Shown: positions 27,934 to 39,094, counted from the first letter of the stretch. The stretch: 64,000 nucleotides of DNA from Alkalihalobacillus sp. FSL W8-0930 (GCA_037965595.1 CP150183.1:124001-188000); one strand, 5' to 3'. Program-made: numbers and translations. Notes: generated by a model from the sequence alone, not told the origin.

Positions 27934-27962
27934 TTGATATCTCCCTTTGAAGGTGATAGAAT
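27934..27962 (+). promoter_or_regulatory. Promoter of the rplK-rplA operon
   Basis: TTGATA at 27934-27939, 17-base spacer, TAGAAT at 27957-27962. Lies directly after nusG; the transcript then meets a terminator-like hairpin (27998-28023) before rplK. Confidence 0.75.
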
Positions 27963-27997
27963 TTTCATGTTTGATATGGTTTGATAACATGAGCCAT

Positions 27998-28023
27998 CGG
28001 GTGCATGAGTGCATCCGTTTTTT
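27998..28023 (+). terminator. Terminator hairpin in the rplK leader
   Basis: CGGGTGCA / TGCATCCG stem, TGAG loop, then TTTTTT. It may end the nusG message, or attenuate transcripts started at the promoter just upstream. A second small hairpin GGATGA-AAA-TCATCC follows at 28032-28046. Confidence 0.8.
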
Positions 28024-28082
28024 GAGTGGGAGGATGAAAATCATCCGGATAACCACATCACGGACTTAAGGAGGTGTGTCAC

Positions 28083-28508
28083 GTGGCTAAAAAGGTAATT
28101 AAAATGGTTAAATTGCAAATCCCTGCTGGGAAAGCGAATCCAGCTCCACCGGTTGGTCCTGCATTGGGTCAAGCAGGTGTGAACATTATGGGTTTCTGTA
28201 AAGAATTTAACGCTCGTACTTCTGATCAAGCAGGTCTAATTATTCCTGTTGAGATTACAGTTTTTGAGGATCGTTCTTTTACGTTCATCACAAAAACTCC
28301 GCCTGCAGCGGTATTGCTTAAGAAAGCAGCTGGAATCGAGTCTGGTTCTGGAGAACCAAACCGTAACAAGGTTGCAACTGTTAAGCGTGATAAAGTGCGC
28401 GAGATTGCTGAAACTAAAATGCCAGATCTTAACGCTGCAAACGTTGAGTCTGCAATGCGTATGGTTGAAGGAACAGCTCGCAGCATGGGAATTACGATCG
28501 AAGACTAA
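28083..28508 (+). CDS. rplK: 50S ribosomal protein L11
   Basis: 141 aa. Binds the GTPase-associated region of 23S rRNA with L10/L12 and is needed for RelA activation. Typical N-terminal motif [20 protein letters not shown] (Pro-rich [11 protein letters not shown]). GTG start at 28083, with AAGGAGG 9 bases upstream; the in-frame ATG at 28074 overlaps that site and is rejected. Paired with rplA. Confidence 0.97.
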   Translation: MAKKVIKMVKLQIPAGKANPAPPVGPALGQAGVNIMGFCKEFNARTSDQAGLIIPVEITVFEDRSFTFITKTPPAAVLLKKAAGIESGSGEPNRNKVATVKRDKVREIAETKMPDLNAANVESAMRMVEGTARSMGITIED

Positions 28509-28531
28509 GACTTATTGTTCCGTTTACTGGA

Positions 28532-28581
28532 GGTTGCGACTTGAGGATTCATCCTCATACCTGGAAACAGGGCGCAACCTT
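28532..28581 (+). promoter_or_regulatory. Predicted three-way-junction RNA between rplK and rplA
   Basis: P1 AGGTTGCG/CGCAACCT (28532-28539 with 28574-28581), P2 TGAGGA/TCCTCA (28543-28548 with 28553-28558), P3 CCTG-GAAA-CAGG (28561-28572) capped by a GNRA tetraloop. No U-run follows, so it is not a terminator. Possible protein-binding or processing element of the L11-L1 mRNA; function inferred only. Confidence 0.55.
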
Positions 28582-28632
28582 CTGTAGTGGGAGGACTATC
28601 CGTTAAAACCACAATCGAGGAGGAAATGAATC

Positions 28633-29328
28633 ATGGCTAAAAAAGGTAAAAAGTATCAAGAAGCCCTAAAGCTGGTTGATAAGGATACTTCGTATTCTCC
28701 AGCAGAGGCAATTGAACTTGTTAAGAAAACAGCGACAGCTAAATTTGACGAGTCTGTTGAAGTAGCTGTACGTTTGGGCGTAGACCCGAAAAAAGCGGAT
28801 CAGCAAATCCGTGGAGCAGTAGTGCTTCCGAATGGTACAGGTAAAACACAACGTGTTCTTGTATTTGCTAAAGGTGAAAAGGCGAAAGAAGCAGAAGCAG
28901 CTGGAGCTGACTATGTAGGAGAAGAAGATTTCATCAACAAAATCAACCAAGGTTGGTTTGAGTTTGACGTAATCGTAGCAACTCCTGACATGATGGCACA
29001 AGTTGGTAAGCTTGGTCGTGTACTAGGACCAAAAGGCCTTATGCCAAACCCTAAAACAGGTACTGTTACATTTGATGTAACAAAAGCTGTTAATGAAATC
29101 AAAGCTGGTAAAGTAGAATACCGTGTTGAAAAATCCGGTAACGTACACGTTCCAATCGGTAAAGTGTCGTTTGAAGATGACAAACTTGTTGAGAACTTCA
29201 AGACAATCGTTGATACTTTGCTTAAAGCTAAGCCAAGTGCTGCTAAAGGTACTTACATGCGTAATGTATCGATCGCATCTACGATGGGTCCTGGAATTCG
29301 CGTGAACGTTTCTTCTCTTTCTAAATAA
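28633..29328 (+). CDS. rplA: 50S ribosomal protein L1
   Basis: 231 aa. Forms the L1 stalk on 23S rRNA and commonly represses its own operon by binding mRNA. Conserved motifs [14 protein letters not shown] and [19 protein letters not shown] with GAGGAGG upstream. Lies behind the structured rplK-rplA spacer and is followed by a separate promoter for rplJ. Confidence 0.97.
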   Translation: MAKKGKKYQEALKLVDKDTSYSPAEAIELVKKTATAKFDESVEVAVRLGVDPKKADQQIRGAVVLPNGTGKTQRVLVFAKGEKAKEAEAAGADYVGEEDFINKINQGWFEFDVIVATPDMMAQVGKLGRVLGPKGLMPNPKTGTVTFDVTKAVNEIKAGKVEYRVEKSGNVHVPIGKVSFEDDKLVENFKTIVDTLLKAKPSAAKGTYMRNVSIASTMGPGIRVNVSSLSK

Positions 29329-29331
29329 ACG

Positions 29332-29361
29332 TTGACAAATGGTGCAATCATTGTGTATACT
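29332..29361 (+). promoter_or_regulatory. Promoter of the rplJ-rplL operon
   Basis: TTGACA at 29332-29337, 18-base spacer, TATACT at 29356-29361. Confidence 0.8.
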
Positions 29362-29379
29362 TCTTCAAGTGCACAGTGG

Positions 29380-29505
29380 TTGCACATTTATTATATGATT
29401 ATACCGTAGACAGCAGGGGCTTATTAGCTTAATATCCTGCCGAGGTGAGCGATAAGATTTCTTAATGGAATCCATACGCCCTCATGTCTGCATGAGGGCT
29501 TTTTA
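29380..29505 (+). promoter_or_regulatory. Ribosomal protein L10 leader
   Basis: Structured leader with the characteristic GACAGCAGGGGCTTATTAG and ATCCTGCCGAGGTGAGC halves (AGCAGG/CCTGC pairing) seen in Firmicutes L10 leaders, ending at an intrinsic terminator GCCCTCATG / CATGAGGGC plus TTTTT (29478-29504). Known to bind L10(L12)4 for autoregulation. Confidence 0.9.
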
Positions 29506-29553
29506 TATGCTTATGCGCGGTGTAAACGTAACAGACTAACAGGAGGTGTATGT

Positions 29554-30054
29554 ATGAGTAAAATTATCGATGCTAAGAAACAGGTTGTTTCTGAGATCGC
29601 TACTAAGCTTAGCGAGAGCCAATCAACAGTAGTTGTTGATTACCGTGGTCTTTCTGTTGCTGAAGTAACAGATCTTCGTAAACAGTTACGTGATGCTGGT
29701 GTTGAGTTTAAAGTTTACAAAAACTCAATGACACGTCGTGCGACTGCTGAGACTGAACTTACTGCTCTTGATGAGCAGCTTGTAGGTCCTACTGCGATTG
29801 CATTCAGTAAAGAAGATGTTATTGCTCCTGCTAAGATTCTTAACGAGTTTGCTAAAAAGCATGAAGCGTTAGAAATCAAAGCTGGTGTAATTGAAGGTCA
29901 AGTTGCGTCTCTTGAGCAAATCAAGGCGTTGGCTGAACTTCCATCTCGTGATGGTCTTCTTTCTATGCTTCTTAGTGTGCTTCAAGCACCAGTTCGCAAC
30001 TTTGCACTTGTTACAAAAGCAGTTGCAGAGCAAAAGGAAGAGCAAGGCGCTTAA
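29554..30054 (+). CDS. rplJ: 50S ribosomal protein L10
   Basis: 166 aa. Base of the L7/L12 stalk: the N-terminal domain binds 23S rRNA with L11, the C-terminal helix carries L12 dimers. Motif [16 protein letters not shown] near residue 28 and [10 protein letters not shown] near 54 are typical. Start follows AACAGGAGGTG. Controlled by the L10 leader immediately upstream and cotranscribed with rplL. Confidence 0.97.
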   Translation: MSKIIDAKKQVVSEIATKLSESQSTVVVDYRGLSVAEVTDLRKQLRDAGVEFKVYKNSMTRRATAETELTALDEQLVGPTAIAFSKEDVIAPAKILNEFAKKHEALEIKAGVIEGQVASLEQIKALAELPSRDGLLSMLLSVLQAPVRNFALVTKAVAEQKEEQGA

Positions 30055-30120
30055 TAGAGTAGCCTGCTAACTAGTAACAAACACAAAGGTGAAAACCTAT
30101 AAAACAAGGAGGATTTACAA

Positions 30121-30489
30121 ATGACTAAAACGCATGAAGAAATCATTGGTGCAATCAAAGAAATGACAGTACTAGAACTTAACGATCTAGTAAAAGCTAT
30201 TGAAGAAGAATTCGGTGTTACTGCTGCTGCTCCTGTAGCTGCTGCTGGTGCTGCTGGTGGCGAAGCTGCTGCTGAGCAAACTGAATTTGACGTAATTCTA
30301 GAATCAGCTGGTGGTTCTAAAATCAACGTAATCAAAGCAGTTCGTGAAGTAACTGGTCTTGGTCTTAAAGAAGCGAAAGCACTAGTTGATGGTGCTCCAG
30401 CTCCAATTAAAGAAGGTGTTTCTCAAGACGAAGCTAACGAAGTTAAAGCTAAGCTTGAAGAAGCAGGAGCTTCTGTTGAAGTTAAGTAA
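30121..30489 (+). CDS. rplL: 50S ribosomal protein L7/L12
   Basis: 122 aa. N-terminal dimerisation helices (to ~30), an Ala/Gly-rich hinge (about residues 36-52) and the C-terminal factor-binding domain with [15 protein letters not shown]. Recruits translational GTPases. AAGGAGG upstream. Followed by a terminator. Confidence 0.98.
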   Translation: MTKTHEEIIGAIKEMTVLELNDLVKAIEEEFGVTAAAPVAAAGAAGGEAAAEQTEFDVILESAGGSKINVIKAVREVTGLGLKEAKALVDGAPAPIKEGVSQDEANEVKAKLEEAGASVEVK

Positions 30490-30502
30490 TTAGTTGAATA
30501 AG

Positions 30503-30533
30503 AAAAGGCTCGCGCCATAGCGAGTCTTTTTTT
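30503..30533 (+). terminator. Terminator after rplL
   Basis: AAGGCTCGC / GCGAGTCTT stem with GCCATA loop and a seven-T run. Confidence 0.9.
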
Positions 30534-30562
30534 GTCCATAGGTAAAAGAATGGAGGATTCTT

Positions 30563-31165
30563 ATGTCTGAACACTATTATTCCAATAAACCAAGTACACC
30601 GAGCGAGCAAAAAACGTGGTCAACTGAACTGCGTGGATATAGCTTGCAATTAACATCAGATAGAGGCGTTTTTTCGAAACATGAAGTAGATTTTGGAAGC
30701 AGAACGCTAATTGAGCATTTTCAATTCCCTGAAGTAGAGGGGGATCTACTTGATGTTGGCTGTGGATATGGGCCAATTGGATTGACTCTAGCAAAAGCTG
30801 ATCCAAAACGGGAGGTACACCTACTCGATGTGAACGAGCGAGCGTGTACATTAGCACGAATCAACGCACGACAAAATCGAGTGGAAAACGTTTTGGTTTT
30901 TGAGAGTGATGGGTTCGATAAGGTCCCTCATAATGAATATGCCGCGATTATAACCAATCCGCCAATCCGTGCGGGGAAGTCAACGGTATTCTCAATCTAT
31001 GAACAAGCGCACGCGCATTTGAAGAGTGGGGGGGAGCTATGGATCGTCATCCAGAAGAAGCAAGGTGCTCCTTCTACACTAGAGAAATTAGGTCAATTAT
31101 TTGATGAAGTAGAAACAGTTGAAAAAAACAAGGGATATTTTATTATCCGTGCAAGAAAAAATTGA
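30563..31165 (+). CDS. ybxB: RsmC-like class I SAM-dependent methyltransferase (YbxB)
   Basis: 200 aa. SAM-binding motif LLDVGCGYGPIGL (~62-74) and the N6/N2-methylase signature NPPIRAGK (~131-138). RsmC relatives methylate G1207 of 16S rRNA to m2G; this short form lacks the extra N-terminal half of E. coli RsmC, so the rRNA target is inferred. AATGGAGG upstream. The position between rplL and rpoB is conserved in Bacillaceae. Confidence 0.9.
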   Translation: MSEHYYSNKPSTPSEQKTWSTELRGYSLQLTSDRGVFSKHEVDFGSRTLIEHFQFPEVEGDLLDVGCGYGPIGLTLAKADPKREVHLLDVNERACTLARINARQNRVENVLVFESDGFDKVPHNEYAAIITNPPIRAGKSTVFSIYEQAHAHLKSGGELWIVIQKKQGAPSTLEKLGQLFDEVETVEKNKGYFIIRARKN

Positions 31166-31190
31166 CTCGTCACTTACCTTGTGGTATTAT
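31162..31190 (+). promoter_or_regulatory. Promoter of rpoB-rpoC
   Basis: TTGACT at 31162-31167, 17-base spacer, TATTAT at 31185-31190; the -35 overlaps the ybxB stop. It implies an untranslated leader of about 225 bases (31197-31421) containing a small hairpin TGTAAAA/TTTTACA at 31231-31250 and no reading frame. Confidence 0.75.
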
Positions 31191-31421
31191 CATTTAATGC
31201 GTACAATTGCCTATTTTTCTGGTTGAAGCATGTAAAAGATCGATTTTACAAGGAATACAGCTAGATAAATTTGGTTATACTGCTATAATCAGTTTGTTCT
31301 GAATGTAGTAGAGTTGTAAAGTGAGGTCAGTTTTTTTGAACAATGGTCATTTAATCTTCTGATTTCAGAGATTGGATAGCCTTTTTAGATACTATAACGC
31401 GAGATTTAAGGGGTGAATCAG

Positions 31422-34400
31422 TTGGCAGGACAACTAATTCAGTATGGACGTCACCGCCAGCGTAGAAGCTACGCGAGAATCAATGAGGTATTGGAACTTC
31501 CTAACTTGATTGAGATTCAGACAGCTTCCTACCAATGGTTTCTTGATGTAGGTTTACGTGAGATGTTCCAGGACATTTCACCGATCCAAGATTTCACAGG
31601 GAATTTGGTTTTGGAATTTATTGATTACAGCCTGGGAGAACCTAAGTATCCAGTAGAAGAGTCTAAGGAACGTGATGTAACGTTTGCTGCTCCACTACGG
31701 GTTAAGGTTCGTTTGATTAACAAGGAAACAGGTGAAGTCAAAGAGCAGGAAGTATTCATGGGTGACTTCCCTCTTATGACAGATACAGGTACGTTTGTCA
31801 TTAATGGAGCAGAGCGAGTAATTGTTTCGCAACTGGTTCGTTCCCCAAGCGTATATTACAGTCAAAAAACCGACAAAAACGGAAAAAAAGGGTTTACTGC
31901 CACTGTCATTCCTAACCGTGGAGCGTGGCTTGAGCTTGAAACGGACGCGAAGGATATTGTTTACGTCCGGATAGACCGCACAAGAAAAATACCAGTGACG
32001 GTTCTTTTGCGTGCACTTGGTTTTGGTTCTGATCAAGAAATGATCGATTTACTCGGAGAAAACGAGTACCTTCGTAACTCTCTTGAAAAAGATAACACAG
32101 ACAGTACAGAAAAAGCATTGCTTGAAATCTATGAGCGCCTACGCCCTGGTGAGCCGCCAACGGTTGAAAATGCGAAGAGTCTACTTGATTCTCGTTTCTT
32201 TGATCCGAAGCGCTATGACCTAGCGAATGTTGGACGCTACAAGATGAACAAAAAGCTTCATATAAAAAATCGTCTCTTTAACCAACGCCTTGCTGAGACG
32301 CTAGTAGACCCTGAAACAGGTGAAATTCTAGCAGAAGAAGGTACGGTTCTTGACCGTCGTACGCTTGACCGCATTATTCCTTATATTGAGAACAACGTTG
32401 GATTCAAGAAGGTTTATGTATCAGGCGGAGTGATTGACGATGAGGAAGTCACGATTCAATCAGTAAAAATTTACGCACCAAGCGATCGTGAAGGAGAGCA
32501 AGTAATTGATGTAATCGGAAACGGTATGGTTGAACGCGATGTAAAACATATCGCACCATCAGATATCATTTCTGCAATCAGCTACTTCTTTAACCTACTA
32601 CACGGTGTTGGCGATACAGATGATATCGATCACCTTGGTAATCGTCGCTTACGTTCAGTAGGGGAGTTACTACAAAACCAATTCCGTATTGGTTTGTCCC
32701 GTATGGAGCGTGTGGTACGTGAGAGAATGTCAATCCAAGATCCGAATATGATTACGCCTCAGGCACTAATCAACATTCGTCCAGTGATTGCGTCTATTAA
32801 AGAGTTCTTTGGTAGTTCACAGTTATCTCAGTTCATGGACCAAACTAACCCATTAGCTGAGCTTACACATAAACGTCGTCTATCAGCACTAGGACCAGGT
32901 GGTTTAACGAGGGAGCGAGCTGGATTTGAAGTTCGTGACGTTCACTACTCTCACTACGGTCGTATGTGTCCGATTGAAACGCCAGAGGGACCAAACATCG
33001 GTCTAATTAACTCATTGTCTTCATATGCGAAGGTTAATGAATTTGGCTTCATGGAAACTCCGTACCGTCGAGTGGATCCTGAAACAGGGAAAGTAACGGC
33101 ACAGATCGATTACTTAACTGCGGATGAAGAAGATAACTATGTTGTCGCACAGGCGAATGCGAAGCTAATGGATGATGGATCATTCGTTGATGATAATATT
33201 ATTGCTCGTTTCAAGGGAGAAAATACGGCAGTTCCTCGTGATCAGTTAGATTACATGGATGTATCTCCGAAGCAGGTTGTTTCTGCTGCGACATCTTGTA
33301 TTCCTTTCTTAGAAAATGATGACTCCAACCGTGCCCTAATGGGAGCGAACATGCAACGTCAGGCAGTGCCTTTACTTGTACCTGAGTCTCCAATCGTTGG
33401 TACGGGAATGGAGCATGTGTCTGCACGTGATTCAGGAGCTGCGGTCGTTTCTAAATTCCGCGGTGAAGTGGAACGCGTAACAGCAAAAGAAATCTGGGTC
33501 CGTCGTATTGAAGAAGTTGACGGCCAAGATGTAAAAGGCGACCTTGATAAGTACCGTCTTCAAAAGTTTATCCGTTCTAACCAAGGAACAAGCTACAACC
33601 AACGCCCAATCGTTGCAGAGGGTGATATCGTTGACAAGCGTGAAATACTAGCCGATGGTCCATCAATGGAAAAAGGTGAGATGGCGCTTGGACGTAACGT
33701 AATGGTTGGTTTCATGACATGGGAAGGTTACAACTATGAGGATGCGATTATCCTAAGTGAACGTCTAGTTAAAGATGATGTTTATACATCGATTCACATT
33801 GAAGAGTATGAATCAGATGCTCGTGATACAAAGCTTGGGCCTGAAGAAATTACTCGTGATATCCCGAACGTAGGGGAAGATGCACTACGTAACCTGGATG
33901 AGCGTGGAATTATTCGTACAGGTGCAGAAGTGAAAGACGGCGATATCTTAGTTGGTAAAGTTACACCTAAGGGAGTAACGGAATTAACTGCTGAAGAACG
34001 TCTACTTCATGCAATCTTCGGTGAGAAAGCACGTGAAGTTCGTGATACTTCATTACGCGCACCTCACGGAGGAGATGGAATTGTTCTTGACGTTAAGATC
34101 TTTAATCGTGAAGATGGAGACGAATTACCACCTGGTGTGAATCAGCTTGTACGTGTGTACATTGTACAAAAACGTAAGATTCATGAAGGGGATAAAATGG
34201 CCGGTCGTCACGGTAACAAAGGGGTTATCTCGCGTATTCTTCCTGAGGAAGATATGCCTTACCTTCCTGATGGCACGCCAATCGACATCATGTTAAACCC
34301 ACTAGGGGTACCATCTCGAATGAACATCGGACAAGTGCTTGAGCTGCATCTTGGTATGGCTGCTCGTAAACTTGGTATACACGTTGCCTCTCCTGTATTT

Positions 34401-34958
34401 GATGGAGCGCGTGAGGAAGATGTTTGGGGAACTCTTGAAGAAGCGGGAATGGCTCGCGATGGTAAGACTGTCCTTTATGACGGCCGTACCGGGGAACCAT
34501 TTGATAACCGTATCTCTGTAGGGATTATGTACATGATCAAACTTGCTCACATGGTTGATGATAAGCTACACGCTCGTTCAACTGGACCATACTCACTTGT
34601 TACACAGCAACCACTAGGTGGTAAAGCACAATTTGGTGGACAGCGTTTTGGTGAGATGGAGGTTTGGGCACTTGAGGCATATGGTGCGGCTTATACACTT
34701 CAGGAAATCCTGACAGTGAAATCAGATGACGTAGTTGGTCGTGTGAAAACATACGAAGCGATTGTAAAAGGTGAGAACGTACCTGAACCAGGTGTTCCTG
34801 AATCCTTTAAAGTTCTTATCAAAGAGCTTCAGTCACTTGGTATGGATGTGAAGATGCTCTCAAGTAACGAAGAAGAAATCGAAATGAGAGAGCTTGATGA
34901 TGAAGAAGAACAAGGGAACGATAAGCTGAATTTGAACTTCGAGCCAAGCGCTAAGTAA
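31422..34958 (+). CDS. rpoB: DNA-directed RNA polymerase subunit beta
   Basis: 1178 aa. TTG start chosen ([13 protein letters not shown]) with AAGGGGTG 6-13 bases upstream, as in B. subtilis; a GTG three codons earlier overlaps that site. The rifampicin region [16 protein letters not shown]...[12 protein letters not shown] (~465-490) has the sensitive-type residues. [12 protein letters not shown] near 925 contributes to the active centre. The C-terminal tail is short and acidic. Confidence 0.98.
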   Translation: MAGQLIQYGRHRQRRSYARINEVLELPNLIEIQTASYQWFLDVGLREMFQDISPIQDFTGNLVLEFIDYSLGEPKYPVEESKERDVTFAAPLRVKVRLINKETGEVKEQEVFMGDFPLMTDTGTFVINGAERVIVSQLVRSPSVYYSQKTDKNGKKGFTATVIPNRGAWLELETDAKDIVYVRIDRTRKIPVTVLLRALGFGSDQEMIDLLGENEYLRNSLEKDNTDSTEKALLEIYERLRPGEPPTVENAKSLLDSRFFDPKRYDLANVGRYKMNKKLHIKNRLFNQRLAETLVDPETGEILAEEGTVLDRRTLDRIIPYIENNVGFKKVYVSGGVIDDEEVTIQSVKIYAPSDREGEQVIDVIGNGMVERDVKHIAPSDIISAISYFFNLLHGVGDTDDIDHLGNRRLRSVGELLQNQFRIGLSRMERVVRERMSIQDPNMITPQALINIRPVIASIKEFFGSSQLSQFMDQTNPLAELTHKRRLSALGPGGLTRERAGFEVRDVHYSHYGRMCPIETPEGPNIGLINSLSSYAKVNEFGFMETPYRRVDPETGKVTAQIDYLTADEEDNYVVAQANAKLMDDGSFVDDNIIARFKGENTAVPRDQLDYMDVSPKQVVSAATSCIPFLENDDSNRALMGANMQRQAVPLLVPESPIVGTGMEHVSARDSGAAVVSKFRGEVERVTAKEIWVRRIEEVDGQDVKGDLDKYRLQKFIRSNQGTSYNQRPIVAEGDIVDKREILADGPSMEKGEMALGRNVMVGFMTWEGYNYEDAIILSERLVKDDVYTSIHIEEYESDARDTKLGPEEITRDIPNVGEDALRNLDERGIIRTGAEVKDGDILVGKVTPKGVTELTAEERLLHAIFGEKAREVRDTSLRAPHGGDGIVLDVKIFNREDGDELPPGVNQLVRVYIVQKRKIHEGDKMAGRHGNKGVISRILPEEDMPYLPDGTPIDIMLNPLGVPSRMNIGQVLELHLGMAARKLGIHVASPVFDGAREEDVWGTLEEAGMARDGKTVLYDGRTGEPFDNRISVGIMYMIKLAHMVDDKLHARSTGPYSLVTQQPLGGKAQFGGQRFGEMEVWALEAYGAAYTLQEILTVKSDDVVGRVKTYEAIVKGENVPEPGVPESFKVLIKELQSLGMDVKMLSSNEEEIEMRELDDEEEQGNDKLNLNFEPSAK

Positions 34959-34975
34959 GGCGTAACGAATAAGAG

Positions 34976-35021
34976 AAGCAACCGGGGGACGGGTAACCAC
35001 TCTCCCTGTTGCTTTCATTTT
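34976..35021 (+). terminator. Terminator-like hairpin between rpoB and rpoC
   Basis: AAGCAAC-C-GGGGGA / TCTCCC-T-GTTGCTT, about 13 pairs with one mismatch, followed by the weak T-tract TCATTTT. Possibly a partial terminator or processing site balancing rpoB and rpoC. Confidence 0.55.
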
Positions 35022-35087
35022 CTGCATTGTCAGGATTAATAGATAGACATTCGTACAGATACGGAAATCAAAAGGGAGGTTGACCCC

Positions 35088-38000
35088 TTGCTAGATGTAA
35101 ATAACTTCGAGTATATGAAAATAGGCCTTGCATCACCGAACAAGATTCGTTCATGGTCCAGAGGTGAAGTAAAGAAGCCTGAAACCATTAACTACCGTAC
35201 ATTAAAGCCAGAGAAAGATGGTTTGTTCTGTGAGCGTATTTTTGGTCCAACTAAAGACTGGGAATGTCATTGTGGAAAGTATAAGCGTGTTCGCTATAAA
35301 GGCGTTGTCTGTGATCGTTGTGGCGTTGAAGTAACACGTGCTAAGGTGCGTCGTGAGCGCATGGGTCACATTGAGCTTGCTGCACCTGTTTCTCACATAT
35401 GGTATTTCAAAGGAATTCCAAGTCGTATGGGACTTGTACTCGATATGTCTCCACGTTCATTAGAAGAAGTCATTTACTTCGCATCTTATGTGGTTACAGA
35501 TCCAGGTGATACTCCTCTTGAAAAGAAACAGCTTCTTTCTGAAAAAGAATATAGAGCGTATTACGATAAATACGGTCGCGGTTTTACTGCACAAATGGGA
35601 GCAGAAGCGATTCGTAAGCTTTTAGCTGATATTGATCTTCAAAAAGAAGTAGATCTTCTTAAAGAAGAGCTTTTAACAGCACAAGGTCAGCGTCGTACAC
35701 GTGCGATCAAGCGTTTAGAAGTTCTTGAAGCGTTCCGTCACTCAGGTAACGAGCCTTCTTGGATGGTTCTTGATGTACTGCCGGTTATTCCGCCAGAGCT
35801 TCGTCCAATGGTTCAGCTAGATGGAGGTCGTTTTGCTACATCTGACTTAAATGACTTGTACCGTCGTGTAATTAACCGTAATAACCGCTTGAAGCGTCTA
35901 CTTGACCTTGGAGCACCAAACATCATCGTTCAAAACGAAAAACGTATGCTTCAGGAAGCTGTAGATGCGTTGATCGATAACGGCCGTCGCGGAAGACCTG
36001 TTACGGGTCCAGGTAACCGTCCGTTAAAATCTCTTTCTCACATGCTTAAAGGGAAGCAAGGTCGTTTCCGTCAGAACTTACTAGGTAAACGTGTTGACTA
36101 CTCTGGTCGTTCGGTTATCGTAGTAGGACCTCACTTAAAAATGTATCAGTGTGGACTTCCTAAGGAAATGGCACTTGAGCTATTTAAGCCATTTGTTATG
36201 AAAGAGCTTGTTAGTAAGGGTCTTGCACATAACATTAAGAGTGCAAAACGTAAGGTAGAACGTGTTCAGCCGGAAGTATGGGATGTGCTTGAAGAAGTCA
36301 TTCGTGAGCATCCGGTCCTACTTAACCGTGCACCAACACTTCACCGTCTTGGAATTCAAGCGTTTGAACCAATTCTAGTAGAAGGTCGTGCAATTAAGCT
36401 TCACCCACTCGTATGTACAGCATATAACGCTGACTTTGATGGTGACCAAATGGCTGTTCACGTTCCTCTATCTGCAGAAGCACAAGCAGAAGCTCGTTTA
36501 CTTATGCTTGCGGCTCAAAACATCTTGAACCCGAAAGATGGTAAGCCAGTTGTTACGCCGTCACAGGATATGGTACTAGGTAACTACTACCTAACTCTTG
36601 AGCGTGCAGATGCAAAAGGTCAAGGCTCTACATTTAAAGATACGAACGAAGCCATTACGGCATACCAGAATGGATACGTTCATCTTCATACACGTGTGGC
36701 TGTGCCGGTTTCTTCTCTAGGGAAGTCAAACTTCACAGAAGAGCAACAAAGCATGCTGATGTTAACTACTGTAGGTAAGCTAATCTTTAACGAAATTCTT
36801 CCGGAGTCATTCCCGTATATGAATGAGCCGACTGATTACAACCTAGCCGTAGCAACACCAGCTAAATATATCGTTCCAAGCACAACTGATGTGAAAAAAG
36901 AACTTGCTGAGCGGGAAGTCATTCTTCCGTTTAAGAAAGGGTTCCTTGGAAACATCATTGCTGAAGTATTTAAGAAGTTCAAGATCACTGAAACATCTAA
37001 AATGCTTGACCGCATGAAGGATCTTGGATTTAAGTATTCTACTAAAGCAGGTATTACTGTAGGGGTAGCGGATATCGTTGTACTTGCAGAGAAGAAAGTC
37101 ATCCTTGCTGAAGCAGAAGAAAAGGTTGAACGCATTCTTAAGCAATTCCGTCGTGGTCTTATCACAGAGGAAGAGCGTTATGATCGTGTTATCTCCATCT
37201 GGAGTGAAGCGAAGGATGTTATCCAGAACAAGCTAATGGGTACACTTGATCGAAGCAACCCAATCTTCATGATGAGTGACTCAGGAGCGCGTGGTAACGC
37301 CTCTAACTTTACGCAGCTTGCGGGTATGCGTGGACTAATGGCGAATCCATCTGGACGTATCATTGAGCTTCCAATCAAATCAAGTTTCCGTGAAGGTCTA
37401 ACAGTACTCGAGTACTTCATCTCTACACACGGAGCACGTAAAGGTCTTGCGGATACAGCCCTTAAAACAGCTGACTCAGGTTACCTTACTCGTCGTCTAG
37501 TTGATGTAGCACAGGATGTTATTGTCCGTGAAGATGATTGTGGTACTGACCGCGGTCTTGAAGTTGCTGCAATTAAAGAAGGAAACGAAGTGATTGAAGG
37601 ATTATACGATCGTCTTGTTGGTCGTGTAGCATTCAAAACAGTTCGTCATCCGGAATCAAATGACGTTCTTATCGGTAAAAACGAGCTAATCGGTGAAGAT
37701 ACAGCCAAAGCCATCTTAGATGCTGGTGTGGAAGCTGTAACAATCCGCTCTGTATTTACGTGTAATACACGCCATGGTGTGTGTAAGAAGTGTTACGGCC
37801 GTAACCTGGCAACAGGAAGCGACGTTGAAGTGGGAGAAGCAGTTGGTATCATCGCTGCCCAATCAATCGGTGAGCCAGGAACACAGCTTACAATGCGTAC
37901 GTTCCACACAGGTGGGGTAGCAGGAGACGATATTACACAAGGTCTTCCACGTATCCAGGAGCTATTTGAAGCTCGTAATCCAAAAGGTCAAGCGGTTATC

Positions 38001-38711
38001 TCTGAAGTTGATGGTGAAGTAATCGACTTTAAAGATGGAGATAAGCGTGAAATCACAGTGAAGAGTGAGCTTGAAACTAAAGCATACGCAATTCCTTATG
38101 GAGCTCGTATCAGAGTGTCTGTAGGAGATTATGTAGTAGCTGGTGAAAGCATCACTGAAGGTTCTGTAGATCCTAAGGAGCTTCTGAAGGTTAAAGGTAT
38201 GAACGGAGTACAGGAGTATCTTCTTAAAGAAGTTCAGAAGGTATACCGTATGCAAGGGGTAGAAATTGGAGACAAACACGTTGAGGTAATGGTTCGCCAG
38301 ATGCTTCGTAAAATCCGTGTAACAGACTCTGGTGATACGAAAGTCCTTCCAGGTGCTCTAATTGAAATTCAGAAGTTCAACGATGAGAACAGAAATGTTC
38401 TAATCAATGGTGAAAACCCAGCAACTGGTCGTCCTGTTCTACTTGGTATTACCAAAGCATCACTTGAGACTGATTCATTCCTATCTGCTGCATCATTCCA
38501 AGAAACAACTCGTGTTCTTACGGATGCTGCAATTAAAGGTAAGCGTGATGAGCTACTTGGTCTTAAAGAGAATGTTATCATTGGTAAGCTGATTCCAGCG
38601 GGAACTGGTATGCAACGTTACCGTAACTTAAGCATTCACTCAGAGCATACACAACAGTCGCAGCAAGAACAAGCGGAAGCAATGCTTGAGGAAATGATTT
38701 CACAAGACTAA
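35088..38711 (+). CDS. rpoC: DNA-directed RNA polymerase subunit beta'
   Basis: 1207 aa. N-terminal zinc site CHCG...CDRC (~60-78), catalytic magnesium loop NADFDGDQM (~447-455), bridge/trigger helices ([30 protein letters not shown]) and a second zinc site CGT...[14 protein letters not shown] start [10 protein letters not shown] matches Bacillus, with AAGGGAGG upstream. Follows rpoB after 129 bases containing a hairpin. Confidence 0.98.
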   Translation: MLDVNNFEYMKIGLASPNKIRSWSRGEVKKPETINYRTLKPEKDGLFCERIFGPTKDWECHCGKYKRVRYKGVVCDRCGVEVTRAKVRRERMGHIELAAPVSHIWYFKGIPSRMGLVLDMSPRSLEEVIYFASYVVTDPGDTPLEKKQLLSEKEYRAYYDKYGRGFTAQMGAEAIRKLLADIDLQKEVDLLKEELLTAQGQRRTRAIKRLEVLEAFRHSGNEPSWMVLDVLPVIPPELRPMVQLDGGRFATSDLNDLYRRVINRNNRLKRLLDLGAPNIIVQNEKRMLQEAVDALIDNGRRGRPVTGPGNRPLKSLSHMLKGKQGRFRQNLLGKRVDYSGRSVIVVGPHLKMYQCGLPKEMALELFKPFVMKELVSKGLAHNIKSAKRKVERVQPEVWDVLEEVIREHPVLLNRAPTLHRLGIQAFEPILVEGRAIKLHPLVCTAYNADFDGDQMAVHVPLSAEAQAEARLLMLAAQNILNPKDGKPVVTPSQDMVLGNYYLTLERADAKGQGSTFKDTNEAITAYQNGYVHLHTRVAVPVSSLGKSNFTEEQQSMLMLTTVGKLIFNEILPESFPYMNEPTDYNLAVATPAKYIVPSTTDVKKELAEREVILPFKKGFLGNIIAEVFKKFKITETSKMLDRMKDLGFKYSTKAGITVGVADIVVLAEKKVILAEAEEKVERILKQFRRGLITEEERYDRVISIWSEAKDVIQNKLMGTLDRSNPIFMMSDSGARGNASNFTQLAGMRGLMANPSGRIIELPIKSSFREGLTVLEYFISTHGARKGLADTALKTADSGYLTRRLVDVAQDVIVREDDCGTDRGLEVAAIKEGNEVIEGLYDRLVGRVAFKTVRHPESNDVLIGKNELIGEDTAKAILDAGVEAVTIRSVFTCNTRHGVCKKCYGRNLATGSDVEVGEAVGIIAAQSIGEPGTQLTMRTFHTGGVAGDDITQGLPRIQELFEARNPKGQAVISEVDGEVIDFKDGDKREITVKSELETKAYAIPYGARIRVSVGDYVVAGESITEGSVDPKELLKVKGMNGVQEYLLKEVQKVYRMQGVEIGDKHVEVMVRQMLRKIRVTDSGDTKVLPGALIEIQKFNDENRNVLINGENPATGRPVLLGITKASLETDSFLSAASFQETTRVLTDAAIKGKRDELLGLKENVIIGKLIPAGTGMQRYRNLSIHSEHTQQSQQEQAEAMLEEMISQD

Positions 38712-38728
38712 AAAAATGCTATAGGTGG

Positions 38729-38757
38729 TTGACACGCATATGCGCGGGTGTTAAGAT
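38729..38757 (+). promoter_or_regulatory. Promoter of the str operon
   Basis: TTGACA at 38729-38734, 17-base spacer, TAAGAT at 38752-38757, 42 bases before rplGB. Confidence 0.82.
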
Positions 38758-38799
38758 ATCAAAGTGTGCCTGAAGACCTGTTGCTTTGGAGGATATCGT

Positions 38800-39048
38800 A
38801 TGTCTTATGAAAAAGTCGAACAGGGTTCAAACCCATTTGTTGGTATAAAACAGACACTTAAAGCGCTAGACAATGATCTTGTTAGTGAGCTGGTGATTGC
38901 CAGTGATGCTGATACTCGCATTGTCACACAGGCTGAGCAGCTTGCTCAGACAAAGCGCATTCCGATTGTATATGTCGACTCAATGAAGAAGCTTGGAAAA
39001 GCTTGTGGAATTGATGTCGGCGCAGCCACTGTAGCGTTAAGGAAGTAA
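38800..39048 (+). CDS. rplGB: L7Ae-family RNA-binding protein (YbxF)
   Basis: 82 aa L7Ae/L30e/S12e/Gadd45 fold, same length as B. subtilis YbxF, a kink-turn RNA binder found with ribosomes. Motif LVIASDADTRIVTQ (~29-42) and GKACGIDVGAATVAL at the C-terminus. ATG 38800 has TTTGGAGG upstream; the upstream in-frame ATG at 38764 has no site. First gene of the str operon. Confidence 0.92.
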   Translation: MSYEKVEQGSNPFVGIKQTLKALDNDLVSELVIASDADTRIVTQAEQLAQTKRIPIVYVDSMKKLGKACGIDVGAATVALRK

Positions 39049-39050
39049 TA

Positions 39051-39094
39051 TAATGTTTTTGCCGACCGGTGTCTTCCGTTTGGCAAAAACATTA
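39051..39094 (+). promoter_or_regulatory. Long hairpin between rplGB and rpsL
   Basis: Thirteen-base perfect stem TAATGTTTTTGCC / GGCAAAAACATTA with an inner CGG/CCG hairpin. The following ACTTTTGCC is a poor T-tract, so it looks more like an mRNA control or processing element than a terminator. Confidence 0.5.

Noticed and set aside
31413-31421. GTG at 31413 as the rpoB start
   Set aside because: It overlaps the AAGGGGTG binding site; the TTG at 31422 has proper spacing and matches Bacillus RpoB.
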